From Amyelois transitella (lineage: Eukaryota > Arthropoda > Insecta > Lepidoptera > Pyralidae), in contig NC_083522.1 of assembly GCF_032362555.1 (NCBI RefSeq), positions 2,520,001 through 2,584,000 on the forward strand: a DNA stretch of 64,000 nucleotides. Reading direction: 5' to 3'. Position numbers and translations under genes: made by a program. Below are positions 12,301 to 27,300 of this stretch, in pieces (the stretch's first letter is position 1; each line of letters starts with the position of its first letter). The notes beneath the pieces were generated by a model. The model had not been told where the DNA came from and ran no database searches. It saw only the letters and a list, made by a program, of their open reading frames with translations.

Positions 12301-15300
12301 CACGCTTAGGGAATAAGACACGGGCAAAGTGAATTGAAAATAGGGATATAAATAAGCCACTATTATGTTAGAATAGCTTCGCCCGCGGTTTTGCATCCTC
12401 CCTCGGTAACTAAAAAAAGGTTCTGTGCTATAATTAAATATACCAATAACGTGTCGATATGCTTTTTATTATCTATATTTATCATTTAATTTTGATAGTC
12501 TGTACAACAGTAATGGAACTCATAATTAAAGTTATTATTATAGTTATTAGGTGTGTCGATGACGTCTTATTAACAGCAACTATCACTATTTATGTATCAA
12601 TCGACTGTTATCCTAACTAATTTTATAAATGCGAAAGCAAGTTTGTTTATTTGTTATCTCACGCGTTATCTTAAAAAAAAATTAAGTTTATAAAATTAAG
12701 ACTCTAGAGAAGCGTACCTTTCATCGCGGTGAAAATAATAGTTCCCGTGGGTTTACGAAAAGCCTGTATTATTTTGTAGGTGGCGCTAAACTGCTGCTCG
12801 TAAAAGCTAGTTAGGCTATAAGACTGTCCTATCTTTGAATAATAAAATAAATAAAAATGTGAATAAAAAAATATTCCACTGAGACTTTGTCGACAAACTA
12901 TTGGCACAATTTTGCAGCCTTAAACCCCAGCACTATTTCCTTTTTGCGGTTAACCAACAGATCTTACGACTATTGTTTAACTCCCGGAAAACCTTGCAAA
13001 ACTCAACCAGAAAAGATTAGTTAGAATAAGTCCACTCTCTCTTTCATTTTTACGCTAGACAACAGAGACAGTTACAGTTGCTAATAATAATAAGTTTTAC
13101 ACGGAAGATCAAAACAATGGCATATTGTATAACATAGTCTGAACATCTGACTTGATGAGACCTGCCAACATACTCCTAGGATGTTATTCTATATGAGAAA
13201 CTTGTTACATAGACTACACACATATAGTCACGTCTTTATCCCTTACGGGGTAGACAGAGCCTACAATCTCAAAAAGTTTAATTAATAAAACAACATAGAA
13301 GAATATTGATTGAAAATGAACGAATTATTAAGTCATATTATTTTAAAACGTTGTCAAGTTGGTTGGTATAAAATAATTACATATTTTATTTATATTTATA
13401 TTGAGGCCCTTACAATTAATAACAATTTCGCCTTCATCGACGGAATAATAAATTGAATGTGATATTTCTCACTGGAAACAAATTTAACATAATTTCATAC
13501 ATCTATTTCTGCACTAAATAATTCTGTTACATAGTAAAAACAGATTTTCATTTAACCCGTGTACATTAGTACATTTAAAATTAGACTAGAATATTAACCC
13601 GCGTAAAACAACGACTCCCGTTAATTTAGATTCCCTTGTGAATTTCGGGAAATCCTCTCTTAGTGCACCTCTACACCACATGAGGAACCTTCGTGTCTCA
13701 CTTAACTCTGTTTTTTTAAATAAATGCAATACAAAATATATTTGAAATAGTATCTCATTTGTTTTTTTCCGTTGGCTTGGATTGATTAGGTTCCATTTTT
13801 TCCTAATCCATTTCTTCCTAATCCATTTCTTCCTAATCCATTTCTTCCTAATCCATTTCTTCCTAATCCATTTCTTCCTCATCCATTTCTTCCTAATCCA
13901 TTTCTTCCTAATCCATTTCTTCCTAATCCATTTCTTCCTAATCCATTTCTTCCTCATCCATTTCTTCCTCATCCATTTCTTCCTCATCCATTTCTTCCTC
14001 ATCCATTTCTTCCTCATCCATTTCTTCCTAATCCATTTTTTCCTAATATGTTGTTCCTAATCCATTTTTTCACACCTGGTATCACAATATTAAAATACTA
14101 AGTAATTCCGTTCCGTTTTAACGGAGCCCCAAACAAGATCCGTGACCCGCTGACCCCACTCACACGTACCACTCTAATACCGTAACGTTATTAAGATTTC
14201 GGTTAAAATAACAAAAATGACGACTTTGTGAGTTTCCACTGTGAGATGCAGATTTTTTCACAAGATTAATCTTATACGTTTCAATTAGGTACGAATTAAT
14301 TTTGAAGTGTTGTACTTTTGTTACTGACAAAAGGGCTTATACTATATTATTATTTGGCTAAAAATGTGGAAATGAATTGTAAAGATGAACGTTTAACATA
14401 ACATGGTACTAACTATGTGGAGAAAAATATTTCGATTAGCTAAATCTGCTTTTTTGACTCGCTGTCCTTGACACATGGACTAAAATATTCGGATATCAAG
14501 CGAACCCCGGGCTCCAGACTTCAAATTTTACTGTAATTACATTTTAAAAAGAACTTATGTTCTGGTGGTTACCTGAATTCAAAATTCAAAAAAAAATTCA
14601 AAATTTTTTATTCATTATTATAGGATATTATTATATCGCTTAATAATTGTCGTATGGTTTAACAACTTGGTTGACGTCAAATATATTACTTAAAAACTAA
14701 GTTTACTGCCGCTTCCAATGATATTGCTTGATGCGATAAGGCCGCCTTTTGTCCATCACCTTAGCGTTAGTTACGGATAAATTAGGTTCTAGATATATTA
14801 CCTATAATTTAATAAGCAATATAGGGTATATCTATATAAAGGATAACATACATTCATTCATATAATCACGTCTATATTCCTTGCGGGGTAGACATAGCCA
14901 ACAGTCTTGAAAAGACTGATATGCCACGTTCAGCTGTTTGGCTTAATGACAGGATTGAGATTCAAATAGTGACAGGTTGCTAGCCCATCGCCTAAAATAA
15001 GCATATCCCTTAGTCGCCTTTTACGTCATCCATAGGAACGAAATGGAGTGGTCCTATTCCTTTTTTATTGGTGCCGGTAACCACACGAATATAAGATGAC
15101 TTTAAACTTATTCTCAGCTTTGCAATTTATGTGCAGTGACAGCAGTATTTACGATGGGCGGGCAGTAGTAGGAAGTTCAAAGGCTAGAAATAAATCATCG
15201 GAGCCTCTATCAACAATGGCTGACTTCAATGTGAATGCACTTGACTCCAGCCGTGGGAATAACGGGTTGCTGTGAGCACTCATGACTAAATATAAGAAGA

Positions 15301-18300
15301 CGGTCCTCATCACAAAAATATGAAATAAAGTAACGAATAATTAAAATAATATTGATAAGGTACTAACTAATAACTCATCGGTAAATCACCAAAGGTTCTC
15401 TTTACAACATTTTAGCCCTGATGGGATAGCCAACTATCTCGAAAAAAACAATAGAATTGAGATTAAGTCCGTGAAGGGTCGCTAGCCCTAAATAGAAATA
15501 AAGTTATCGAAAACTTTAATCATTTTGAAATCGTACTCATAACTTGATGAAATTTTGTCGAAAAAATTTAGTACCCAAGTATTTATAAATCTGATATGCA
15601 CAGATGATTTAAATGCTAAGATGAACACCTCGCAAATCTAAAAATATTCACATTATCCATATGTTAAACATTTCCAGACTCGATTATCTAGATTCTTACT
15701 CATATACTTATTGGAATGCATATAAAAGACAGTCTTAAAGCCGTTGACTTTTTAATTATATTCCGATTGGCCTTTGGCCTAGATTTAGTTTTGCACAAAA
15801 AATACTTAAATAACATGAGATTTTTTTTTTATATTTGAATTCACTCATAGAAACATCTAAATAGAACGTATTTTGTTCAAATCAGGTTCTTGTGCAAGGT
15901 CAGGTCAAGAGTACACTAAACCAACCAGCACTAAGTCTGGTCAAGACTCCAACGAGCTTGCATGAAAAAATTCATCTACATTCCGTGACAGGATGGAAGA
16001 TATACACGAGGTATAGGTAGAATCTACCTACCCCTCCGAGAAAGAGGCGTGATCATAGTACCCTCAGAAATCGGACATATTTCTTTGTATTTATTCATGT
16101 AGCTCTCTCTACTCCAGTCCATAAATCATATTCATGCAACGGTTAGTCTGTTTTATGAGCATTATGCATCTGCAAGTCTAAAAAAAATAATTAGAAAATG
16201 AGTCTACGATCAACAATTAAGTAATAATATGTCCATATTGCACTATTGCATACAACTGCTAATAACCTATATGTGAAATTGCACGCACATAGACTCGCTA
16301 ATGACATTCACAAGCGCGGTGAACAGCGGACGATGCGCCCGGTGCAGCGCATCATTATGTTTATTATACAGCACAGACAACGGCAGATAAATATGACTGT
16401 ACGTACTGTGACGATTTAGATATAACGTCGCTGGTAAAGTGTGTTAAGAGACAAAAATTAAGATTTAAAGCTGTCAGGTTGCTCTGCAGTTGATTGTACA
16501 TTCCCGGCGCGTAAATTTTAACGAAAACTTTTTTTTAATTAATATTTTGTGACACCCATGGAAAATAATATCTATTTGTTTCTTACAAGAGTCATGGCTA
16601 TATTTTATATAATTAGTTCCACTTTAATTCTAGAAATGGTAAATATATTTAAATGTATTTTGAAGAAGTTCGCCATGGTACCTAAAGAAATCACCATACC
16701 TAGGGATTTCCATACGAAATAACATTCTAAGGTTAATATGGTAATTAATTTCAGTAAAAAAAACTGGAGGATACCTAAATGTTTAACTCTACTAAAAATA
16801 CACATGAACACTAAGATATTGGTAAATAAGGTATCCCAAATTAATGCATTTCAGTATCTCAATTATCACACTTCATTACAAAAAGTTGAATACCGACAAC
16901 AATCAGTGACGCTAATCGCCTTATTGGTATTCAGTCGACACCCTATGATGTCAATCTTTACTGTCCCGTCACGATTGGAAGTAGGCGACAGTTTTGAGAA
17001 CACTGTCGGCCTTGGATATAGCCATAAAACCGCCTTATATGATACTGTATACTTATGCGATGTGGTAATATATTCATCGACTGTTCGTGTAAGAATCGAT
17101 AATAAGAAAACTTTTAGAAGAACATTTCTTTAATAAGTCTCTCGAATCTTTGCATTGATTTGCTACATTTCTGGGCCCAGAGTCCACTTTCCAACAATAA
17201 TCTCTTTACTCTTCGGGTCCTCTGCATCCTCAGTCATTCGGTCAAGAAGAAACTTTCTTCAAAGGAAATCACCTAAGTGATACATTCTTTAAATTACATG
17301 CTGTGATTTAAGTAGAACGTAACACAATTGTAAACTAATCTCGCTTGATTCTTTTTGCTATTTGTCGATTATTGACACCAACAGTTAGAAATGGCGTGAA
17401 CATATGTATTTTAATCATCCTTATAACTAGAAAAATAATGTTAAAAAATGTCTCTTACAACTTTAAAAAATACTTGAGTGTTTGATTATATCTTTTACAT
17501 ATGCTGAGATTACAATTCCTCAAATACGTAACATGATAGAACATTTTGGACAATAGCCGTTTGAAAAAAGAGGCTTGTTAAAATATAATAACACGAATCA
17601 TTACATCATATCTAATTGTACGTAACAAATATTACGTCTACCTATGGGAAATTACAAATAATAGAAAAAAAAACAACAAAAGAAACAAGACATCCAGAAA
17701 GCTGATAATTTATTCCACATGTTCCTAAAATATAAATTCCTATCTGTGTTACTTACGCATAATTCATTTATTTTTATTTAATATTTATTTCTTTATAACC
17801 TAAACAAAAAACATAAACCTACAATCTCGTGTCTAGAGTTACAAGTTAGAGAAATTATGAAATTAGATAACTATGCCTAATTTCACGTAGACTATAATAA
17901 GCTTAACAACCCTTAATTCTCTATTCAATATAACGAATCTTCGTGTTGAATAAAGATGATTAACAATAAGTAATTAAAAAGTACGGTACCTACACCTATA
18001 TATATTATAACCATTCAAATTAATTTAAGTTTAATTCTTTTTTAACCGTCTCGTATAACCCACTTTGTATTTAACCACGGAAATGCCTCGATGATTAGTG
18101 TGAACTTTTTGTCATTAAATACTTTTTACAGTTGTTTTAAACAATGCTTTAGTAAAAAAAAAAAAAAAAAAAAAAAAAGGTAGGTAACAACATCACCAAA
18201 CTATATTCCAGTGTAGTTGCATTTAGGATTAGAACGTAAAAAATCCTGACGGGTGCGAAATGAGTCCTGAATATTCTGGTAACTTGTATATTAACTTTTT

Positions 18301-21300
18301 AGTTGCTGGGATTGGGATTTCGATCGATATTGTACATTATGCCTATTAACAATACCTAACTCATATTGCCTGAATGTTCAATGTTTTTCTCACGGATTAT
18401 CCCTCATCATGTACGATTTAATTATAGAGACGAATACTGAATAGAGGTAGTGAAACTAGTTATGCAATGAAGATCGGAATATGATAACTTGAATTGAAAC
18501 GAAATTATTTTTTTACAAGCATTGTTTTTTATTTCATTCACTCAATGTAATTTAAAATCGATCTCATCTACTTCCCAACAAAACCACACATTCACATCAA
18601 AACAATATGAAAAATAACAATAGCCGAATTCTGCCGCGGGCACGTACCGCCATGCAATCAACTTTTTAATTATTATTTTTTTTTAAATCGAGAGAACATT
18701 GATGTTGCTGCGGCACGGCCTACCGCGCCGTTCGTTGACTTGAGAGAAAGTTGATAATTAAGACGGGTGATTGGCTCTCGATTGTGTAATGGAACGCAAC
18801 AGACAGACCATTTGGCTGAACAGGGAAATACCTTTGCCGCGCTGACGTAAGAAGTATGCATCACTGGAAACATGAGAGAAAAAGGCGAAATTTGATGCAC
18901 CGTAAACAATGGATTTCGATTTAACTGGAGATTAAGTGATTGCCAAACGTAATCTGATTGTACGACTGTACTTAAGGTATTTATGTAATTTCAGTGACAA
19001 TCTCTTTAGGGCCCACAATGACGAGCCTAAAGTCGGTCATTCGTCACACGCTGCTTGTGTAGGCTCAATTTTTCTATTATAGTATAGATAAAATCTACAA
19101 AAACAATCACCTCGAATAAAGTTATTATATTATTTAAGTTTTTATTAATAAAGAAATATATAAAAATTACTTAATTTGAACCTGCTAAATATCATTACGA
19201 TATATAAAATATCAGAATAAATAATAATAAAATCTTTATGTATTTAATAAGTGTAAAATATAGTAAATATATTTAAAGCCTGCAACTGAACTAACGTGAA
19301 AAAAATCACTATGAGTATAAAGATCTTGTTAAACTTATCTATTAAATAAACAATGTTAAAAACTCGTATATTGTAAGTATATACGGATATAATTTACGCA
19401 GTCCGCTCAATTGTGCAATTACTGAGTGTAATAAATATCAATTTATTTATATGGCATCCGTCCTTTTTAATCTGGATCGTTTACTGCAACTTGTTATTTA
19501 CTAATTTATGGCTAGTTAGGACTTTTTATCGTTTAAAATTGATTTTCATGAGATTCCATAATTTCACTACCTAATAGGTATCTTACTAATAATATAATAG
19601 GTATCTTCTTCTTTCTTCTTCTTAGGGAATTACAATTAATTTTATTAAGTAATATTTTAACGATAAATATATTATATACATAGATATAATAAAGTACTTG
19701 ATCTCTATTCAGTAACCAACCAAAAAAATGGGAAGGACGGCAATATTTTATAACTTTGATTTTGCTAATAATTTCGCCTTTTATCCATACTGCCATTATT
19801 GTCTCAAATTGAAGTGATAGATATGATAAAATGGCTATATGAAACAGCCTTGACAGCTATTTGAAACTGTTACTTTCAAATCAGATCAATTATGCAAAGT
19901 TTAATACAATGAAAAAATTCCGAGTGATCAAATAAATATAATGTGTAAAAATAAATCAAAGTAATGCTTTCGAAATGTAAGTTTATTTAAAATTTAAAAA
20001 ATATTTCAGATTGCGTTCGATTAATCCTGCATAAAAAAATCTTACCTAGGTGCCTAAGTATAGAAATACTAATGATAAAGAGAAAAGATTTGTATTTTAA
20101 ATGTTTGCAACGAATAAACTCAAAAACTACTAAACCGATTTAGATGAAATTTGGTACACAGACAGAATAAAAGACTTTTAGGAATAACATAGGCCACAAC
20201 AAATAATATATTTTTCCTGAAAATTCCCACGGGTGCGAAGCCCCGCGCAAAAGCTAGTTAGAAATATATTACAGCTTATCAAAAGCAGGTCATCGCAAGC
20301 AATGGACACAGAAATCGGCAATTAACTATCTTAATGGCCGCTGCTCATATTTTCTTGTGAAGAATTCCAGTTAGAAAAACAGACGCACGCGGCCACCGTA
20401 GCGGCTTGAAAGCGTAAAATGGAACGGTATCTTATTGTTAACATGTGAGATTGAGTCATACCATGTGATCGAAGAGCTGTGTGATTAGATCCATCCATAC
20501 ATACGTAGGTAGAGTGACGTCTATATCCCTTGCGGGGTAGATAGAGAGTTTCGAAAATACTGAAAGGCCACGTTCAGCTGTATGGTTTCATAATGGAATT
20601 CAGATTCTAATAGTGACAGGTTGAAAATGTATGTTTTTTATACAACTGCACATTAAGCTCAGAATTTATGATTCTTCAGTGTGTTTCTTCAGTCGAAGTA
20701 CCTAACTGTCAACATGACTCTTGACGTGCAGCAAGTGGCACACTAAGTTGATTTGCTTGGATTAGAAACTAAAAAATATTAAGTTTTTTTTAAAATACTT
20801 TTTTTATAGGATTGAGCAACAAACGAATTCTTCCGACCGTTTGAAAATGGTTCTTAAAGTATACATTAAAGGCACATAATTATTAAATATTAATCACATA
20901 AAATCACATTTCTTTAGGTAGGGATAGGCAGAGACTACATCTTTCCACTTGTCACAATTTCTGCATTTTTTCTTAGTTACATCCTATTTTTTTCACATTC
21001 ATTCCACCTTTCGCCAGTTCGTCTATCTCACTCCCAAAATACTCTAAATAAAAAGAGCATTGAATGAATTCATATGTGTTGAAACATTTAATAAGAGTGA
21101 ACTTGTAATAATAACTTACACGCGATACACGAAATCTTTTTGCAATACAATAACAAACTTGCAATTTAATAGACATTTGCCAATAGCTACATAGCATAGC
21201 ATGGTCGCACTACAGTTTGGCATTTAGCAAAATTCCATAACTTTTGTTTAAATTGTTTAGAAATAAATAAAATCTATTCGACAACGATTCCTCATTTTCA

Positions 21301-24300
21301 AAGTTAGTTAAAAAAATATATTTTTTTTTTATTTTGGAGACGTCGACATTAGTTTCCTAGTAAACTTGAACCCGTATAATGCGCGGGGTCAACGAATCTA
21401 ATTTGCATGACATCTCACAGAACGGTTCATTCTATTGTTTTATTGTGCAATTAAAGTCTTTCAGACTCATTATTAAATGCTTTGGCTCACACAAGTGCAA
21501 ACTGTTAAACGTATGTTAGAATACAAAATACTTAGTACCTACTTACACCATCCGGTTAAATTTACCTTTGAGTTTTGTCTTGTACCTAACTATTGCTTCT
21601 GTCTAACGTTAATAGGATAAAGATTGATATGTATATAGGTACATTGAATACAAAGTAAAATTCGACTGACGATAAATAAATATTCTAAAGTGATATGCTA
21701 AAAAAAGTTAAGAATCTAATGAATTAAATAAGTATTCAACAAGACAATTCAACAACAATAACAAATCTGATGTAGTCTCATAAAGGCGTGGCATTCGCAA
21801 AGATCCAAAATGACGAAAATATTTTTAAATAGTAGCTCTTTATTGAATTATTTATTGACAAAACGCCGTAATGAACATCAATTAAATAATCGTCTAATTA
21901 TTTGATACGTATTCATAAAAATACTTGACGACGGTTAACTTATCTCATGCTAGGTATATAATGTAATAAATTTATACAATGAATCGTGACTAGAGATAAG
22001 AAGTAAAAAACAATGATTAAAAAACGGCTGGTGGTATAATTTCTTAGATAACAAATAAAACTATAAGTATAAAAATAAATTGTATAGAAAAAAAAACCAC
22101 CAAGATCTTGACGTTTCATTTTTCAAATTCCTGAGTAAAATATTGTATTGGCTTTTGTTTAAAGTAGTCTTTGAGTGAAGCTATAATTAGCCACCCTGAT
22201 GAATGTATGTATTTCCCTTACAAAATAAATTGCAGCTATGAAACAATACATATTAAACCCGTTAACTATTTACAATAAAAATAAATTCACTTATTTATCA
22301 CAAACAAATATGATTAAACAATCTATTGACATAAATCAAATAAAGATTGTTGCCAACGTTCATACACGATAAGATAAGCGTAACAGTGCCATTATCCAAC
22401 AGTTACTGAACACACCTACTTCGAAATATATAAATAAAACACTTTTAGCATATTATCACATTCTAAATACTCCAAATTTACTCTCTCTAAATGGAGCATT
22501 TAAGGCGGCTGATAAACTTAAACCAATAACTTTTCTAGTGTCTTTCGGAGCAACTATACCATCATCCCACAATCTAGCGGTACTATAATATGGTATACCT
22601 TCTCTCTCAAACTGTGCTTCTAAAGGCCCTCTAACTTTCTTTTCCTGTTCATCAGTCCATAGTTTGCCATCTCTCAAGGCCTTTTCTTTAGCAACTAATG
22701 ATAATACCGTGGCAGCCTGGGGCCCGCCCATCACTGATATCCTCGCATTGGGCCACATATACATAAAGCTAGGTGAATATGCTCGGCCGCACATACCATA
22801 ATTTCCAGCTCCGAAACTACCGCCTACAATGACTGTTATCTTGGGTCCTTTAAAACAACTTACTGCTGTCACCATTTTAGCACCATTTTTGGCAATACCT
22901 CCAGCTTCGGCTTCACGTCCCACCATAAAACCAGTAATATTTTGTAAAAACACCAATGGTATTTTTCGCGCAGCACAAAGCTGAATAAAATGAGATCCCT
23001 TCAATGCTGCTTCCGATTGTAATACACCATTATTACCAATTATTCCCACAGCATGCCCATAAAGCGTCGCAAATCCACATACCAAAGTATCACCGTACAA
23101 TTCTTTGAATTCATGGAATCTGCTCCCGTCGACAACTCTGGCGATGACTTCTCGGATATCAAAAGGCCTTTGTATGTTAGCTCCAACAATGCCATGCAAA
23201 TCATTTATATCATGAACAGGTTCGTCAACTTTTGTAGAATAAATTCTCGATTTCTGATCATTATTCCAATTCAAATTAGCAACAACATTCCTAGCTAAGT
23301 GGAGCGCATGCTCATCATCCTGTGCGTAGTGGTCGGTGACACCAGATTGACGGCAATGCAGATCTGCTCCTCCTAAATCTTCAGCAGACACTGACTCACC
23401 TGTAGCTGCTTTTACTAATGGTGGGCCCGCTAAAAAAATAGTACCCTGATTTTTTATGATTATACTCTCATCTGACATACTAGGGATATAAGCGCCACCA
23501 GCGGTGCACGAACCCATTACTACTGATATCTGAGGTATGCCTTCTGCGGACATATTAGCTTGATTATAGAATATCCTTCCGAAGTGTTCCCTATCCGGGA
23601 ATACATCAGCTTGATCGGGTAAGTGGGCACCGCCAGAGTCCACGAGATAAATGCAAGGAAGCCGGCATTCTTGGGCAATTGCTTGAGCGCGTAAGTGTTT
23701 CTTCACGGTGACAGGAAAATAAGTTCCTCCTTTAACAGTTGCGTCATTAGCAACTATCATGCAATCGCGACCATGAACTTTCCCGATGGCAGTGACTATA
23801 CCCGCGCACGGCACTTGGCCTTTGTACATGTCTGTGGCGGCTAATGTGCTCAATTCCAGAACGTCACTGCCTTCATCCACCAACCGGTTAATCCTGTCCC
23901 TCACTAACAGTTTCCCTCGAGCTGTGTGTCTCTTGACTGCCTCTTCTGAGCCACCTTTGATGACTTCACTGGTTTTCTGTCGAAGTTCTTTGACAAGTTC
24001 GTCCATTTTAGTCTTATTGTCTTGGTAGTAAGGATCGCTTCGGTTCGGCTCTGTGCCGATGACGGCGGCGTGGCTGTTGTGCCGGCATTGCGCGCTCAAC
24101 CGCCGTATTCCCCTGACCAGTTTGAGCATTTTCATATCGTAAATTACGTTCGAGACACGACCGGTCGGCGAGTCGAAGCCGCGGCACTGACGATAATGTA
24201 CCGTTATCTATACAATTAAGCCGAACAAAAACAAATTCATCGCGCAGTCCTGATAAAACCACGCATTTATTTATTGTATGATAATGTCGACCTATTGTGA

Positions 24301-27300
24301 CGATTGCCAGCGAATACTTTATGCAATATTGAGTCAGTAAGGTAGGTAAAGGTACACGAGCCGTGCTCCCATTCAGCCCACTATATTATAACAATCTGGC
24401 AATATTCTCAACACGATTTCTTACTTTGCCGTCCACGTGAATGGATATTCAATGATTGTGACATTTCTCGACCCAGTTGACTCGCAGTTTATACTTGTGT
24501 AGACACCTACCTGTGTTACGAAAAGTGTAAAATGAATGGACCTTGAGAAAATATATGTTTACAAATAGCTTCTTCAAACTACTCAATAATTATAAATGGT
24601 TACGTCATATCATTTATTGCACACACATGTAACTTTGTTACGTCGATCCACATTCCATTCATGCTTTTCATAATATTTGTCAATAGATCCAAAATTGATT
24701 TCATCTAAGTAATTTGAACAATTATTATTAGTTATAATGAAAACGAAAAATTGATTTCAAGGGAAATCAACCAATCACAAAGACGAAATACAAATAACAG
24801 AACTCGCTAGATATCAAATCCAAACTAAAGAGGCCCCGCCGGCCGGCCACCACGGGTGAACGACACTAACATTTCACTTTCGAAGAAGATTCGCCATCAG
24901 ATGGCGACACTTTCTTACATGACAATTGTTGACAGGTGTTACATGACATGCTTTATCGGTCGTTAAAGAAAATTGTTCGATAAAATTTTATGATGGACCA
25001 AGAATACCTCCTTGCGTAACTAAAAGGAAATAACTAAAATAGTAAACCTATATGAAGTTGTAAGCTGGAAATAAAAGCTTTACTTATTTATGAGATACTG
25101 AGATATATTCATTATTTTAAATTCAATTGCAAACTTTCACTCTCTAATTATTATGATTTTTGAAAATGTTCCGATTTATCTTTTTTCTCACAACGCAAAA
25201 CAATGAAAAAGTTTATAACCATCGTGTCTGATTATTGCGATATTGGAAAAGATTTCTTATTATGACTAAGAGTCAGGCAAACCTGATTTACAAACATGAA
25301 AAACTTAGATCGCTGTGATAACCACTCTCTCTTTTTATCGTCGATCACTATCAATTTCTTGAGTTATTGCACTTAATAAAGTAACTTTAAAACCATTCTT
25401 AATTTACCTGAGCCATATGAGTCTTAATGGAGGATTGGTAGTCATTACTTCTAGCAACGTGACAAGCCTTTGTAGGTCTTGGTATAGACTTTTTGACCTT
25501 CTAGTTCGCTATGTCTTTGGGCTCTTATCGACACGACCGTTTCTTCCTTAAGAATCTGATCCTTTGAAAACCCTCCGCGTCAAATTTTTATTTGCCGTGG
25601 GATTTTATGTCAACTTTAAATAGGCTCTCTTTCAAAAGAAATATAAATCTGGTCTTCATTCTTCTTCCTTCTCCCCACTACTGCATCCCAACACTACATT
25701 CTCACCACTCTGAAGAGAAACCTGGGGTGTGCCTTTATATTCTAGACTTTATAGACAATGATATTGGGCTCGAATAGATTTTGATAAAATAATGAACACT
25801 CAATTATTTTAATTTTGTTTCAGGATCGAGATGAACAAACCAAGTTAGAGATGAAACATCGAGAGGAAGAGGATGACCTGTACAGAAAATTCTCGAAACA
25901 CCGAGAAGAGGAGAACAGAAGAATACGAGAAGAAATCCAAGTATGATCTTATTTCTAGTTAATATTGTAATAATAAAATACTTCTTCATCAAATGCACTA
26001 TGCAGTTATATGAGCATCGTGGGAACAAACTGGCATCCTTAGATCCATATCCATACATATAAGAAAATAGTAACTGATCGATGTCTATACTTGAAAGATA
26101 TTAGAAAAAATCGATATGGAGGATCTATAGCCAGCAGAAGCCGAAAATGTGATTTTTAACTGTCTGTATGTTTATACTCGCAAAACACAATTACTACTGC
26201 TCCAATTTGAATGCTGTTTCCTCAGATGTATAGGTAGTGTAAAAACAAGTATGTATACAAAAGAAAACCCCTACCCGTATAAAGCCAGCATTTTCAGTAA
26301 ACTTTTATGAACAACGAAGTCGCGGGCAATAGCTAGTATCTAGTATAGACCAATTTATATCATAAACAAAGAAACTATTAATATTATTATTGACAATGAT
26401 AATTTTAATGTCCATACCCATTATGCTTTCACTTACTATTTATAAGTAGCGCTTATCATACGTGTCACAATGCAAAGATATCTAGAAATTAAACTTATAA
26501 GTGCAACTTATTTTCAGGATGAGTGGGAAAGAGAATTGGAGAGACTTACGAGTAGGTTCCAGCAAGAGATGCAAGTGAAGAAGAGAAGGCCTGACGCTGA
26601 GATAGGGGCGTTGACCTTGCGGCACCAGCAAGAAAGGGCAGATTTGGAGAAGAACATGACGTTGAGGAGGGACAAGAAGAAGGAGAGCCTCACCAGGAAG
26701 ATGTTGGAGCATGAGAGGTGAGAATTCCAATTTGTCATATTAAGTTTATGTAAGTCTTCGCACTGATTATATTCAAATAATTATAAAACACTTACAATAC
26801 TTCTCTGCCTCAAAATATAATTATTAACACTTTGTAGATTATTCTACCTTTCTAACAGGTATCCAGAAATAGAAATATTTTTAACAGGTCTCTATTTATT
26901 CAGATACCATATTTCAAATGAAATAAACTTCAAATTAAATCTCAATACAAGGAAAATGCATTACGTTTGTCATGTAGAGAAGACTCAGCTTCGAACCTGA
27001 CCTTACCACTCTTAGAAACCTTGGTTCTTCCCCGAAGACTAGACAACCGTTCCATGACAATGATTTCAAGAGAACAATCACATTCTCCTTAATTTCAGGG
27101 CGGCCACGGCGGCGCTTGTGGAAAAACAGAGTCACGAAATGATGGAGTTGATTCAAGAAAGGCGATCGGAGTACATGGCGGCCTCCTCACTGTACCTGGA
27201 TGGGGAGGAAGCGCCCCCCTACCCCGCACGAGCCCCTCCCCCCCAGCCTCCCCTAGTGTCCAAGTTCCACATCTACACGGACCCTGCTGAGTTCGCGGAT

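Larger units (their letters stand above)
6536..22455. other. large hillarin intron (5' part), no other supported gene
   Basis: About 16 kb of AT-rich sequence with family A SINE copies, family D repeats, a tRNA-derived SINE piece (about 8865-9015), a 15-bp minisatellite (13,786-14,062), a LINE 3'-end fragment (14,594-14,718) and an A24 tract (about 18,155-18,178). Open frames at 11,665-11,859 (64 codons) and 16,738-17,133 (131 codons) show no family features. A GC-richer island at about 18,640-18,910 could be regulatory. Confidence 0.6.

Noticed and set aside
13586..14060. Open frames with repeated MRKKW (-) and IHFFL (+)
   Set aside because: They are translations of the 15-bp minisatellite. 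Both strands are open for the same arithmetic reason and no gene structure surrounds them.
16738..17133. 131-codon + strand open frame
   Set aside because: No family motif, AT-driven composition, no splice or promoter context, and it lies within the hillarin intron. Length alone is not strong evidence.
18155..18178. A24 tract as the tail of a processed pseudogene
   Set aside because: No coding similarity or target-site duplication is visible upstream of the tract.
23053..23298. + strand open frame inside MCCC2
   Set aside because: It is a shadow of the MCCC2 coding strand, as are the frames at 23,786-24,028 and 24,022-24,219.
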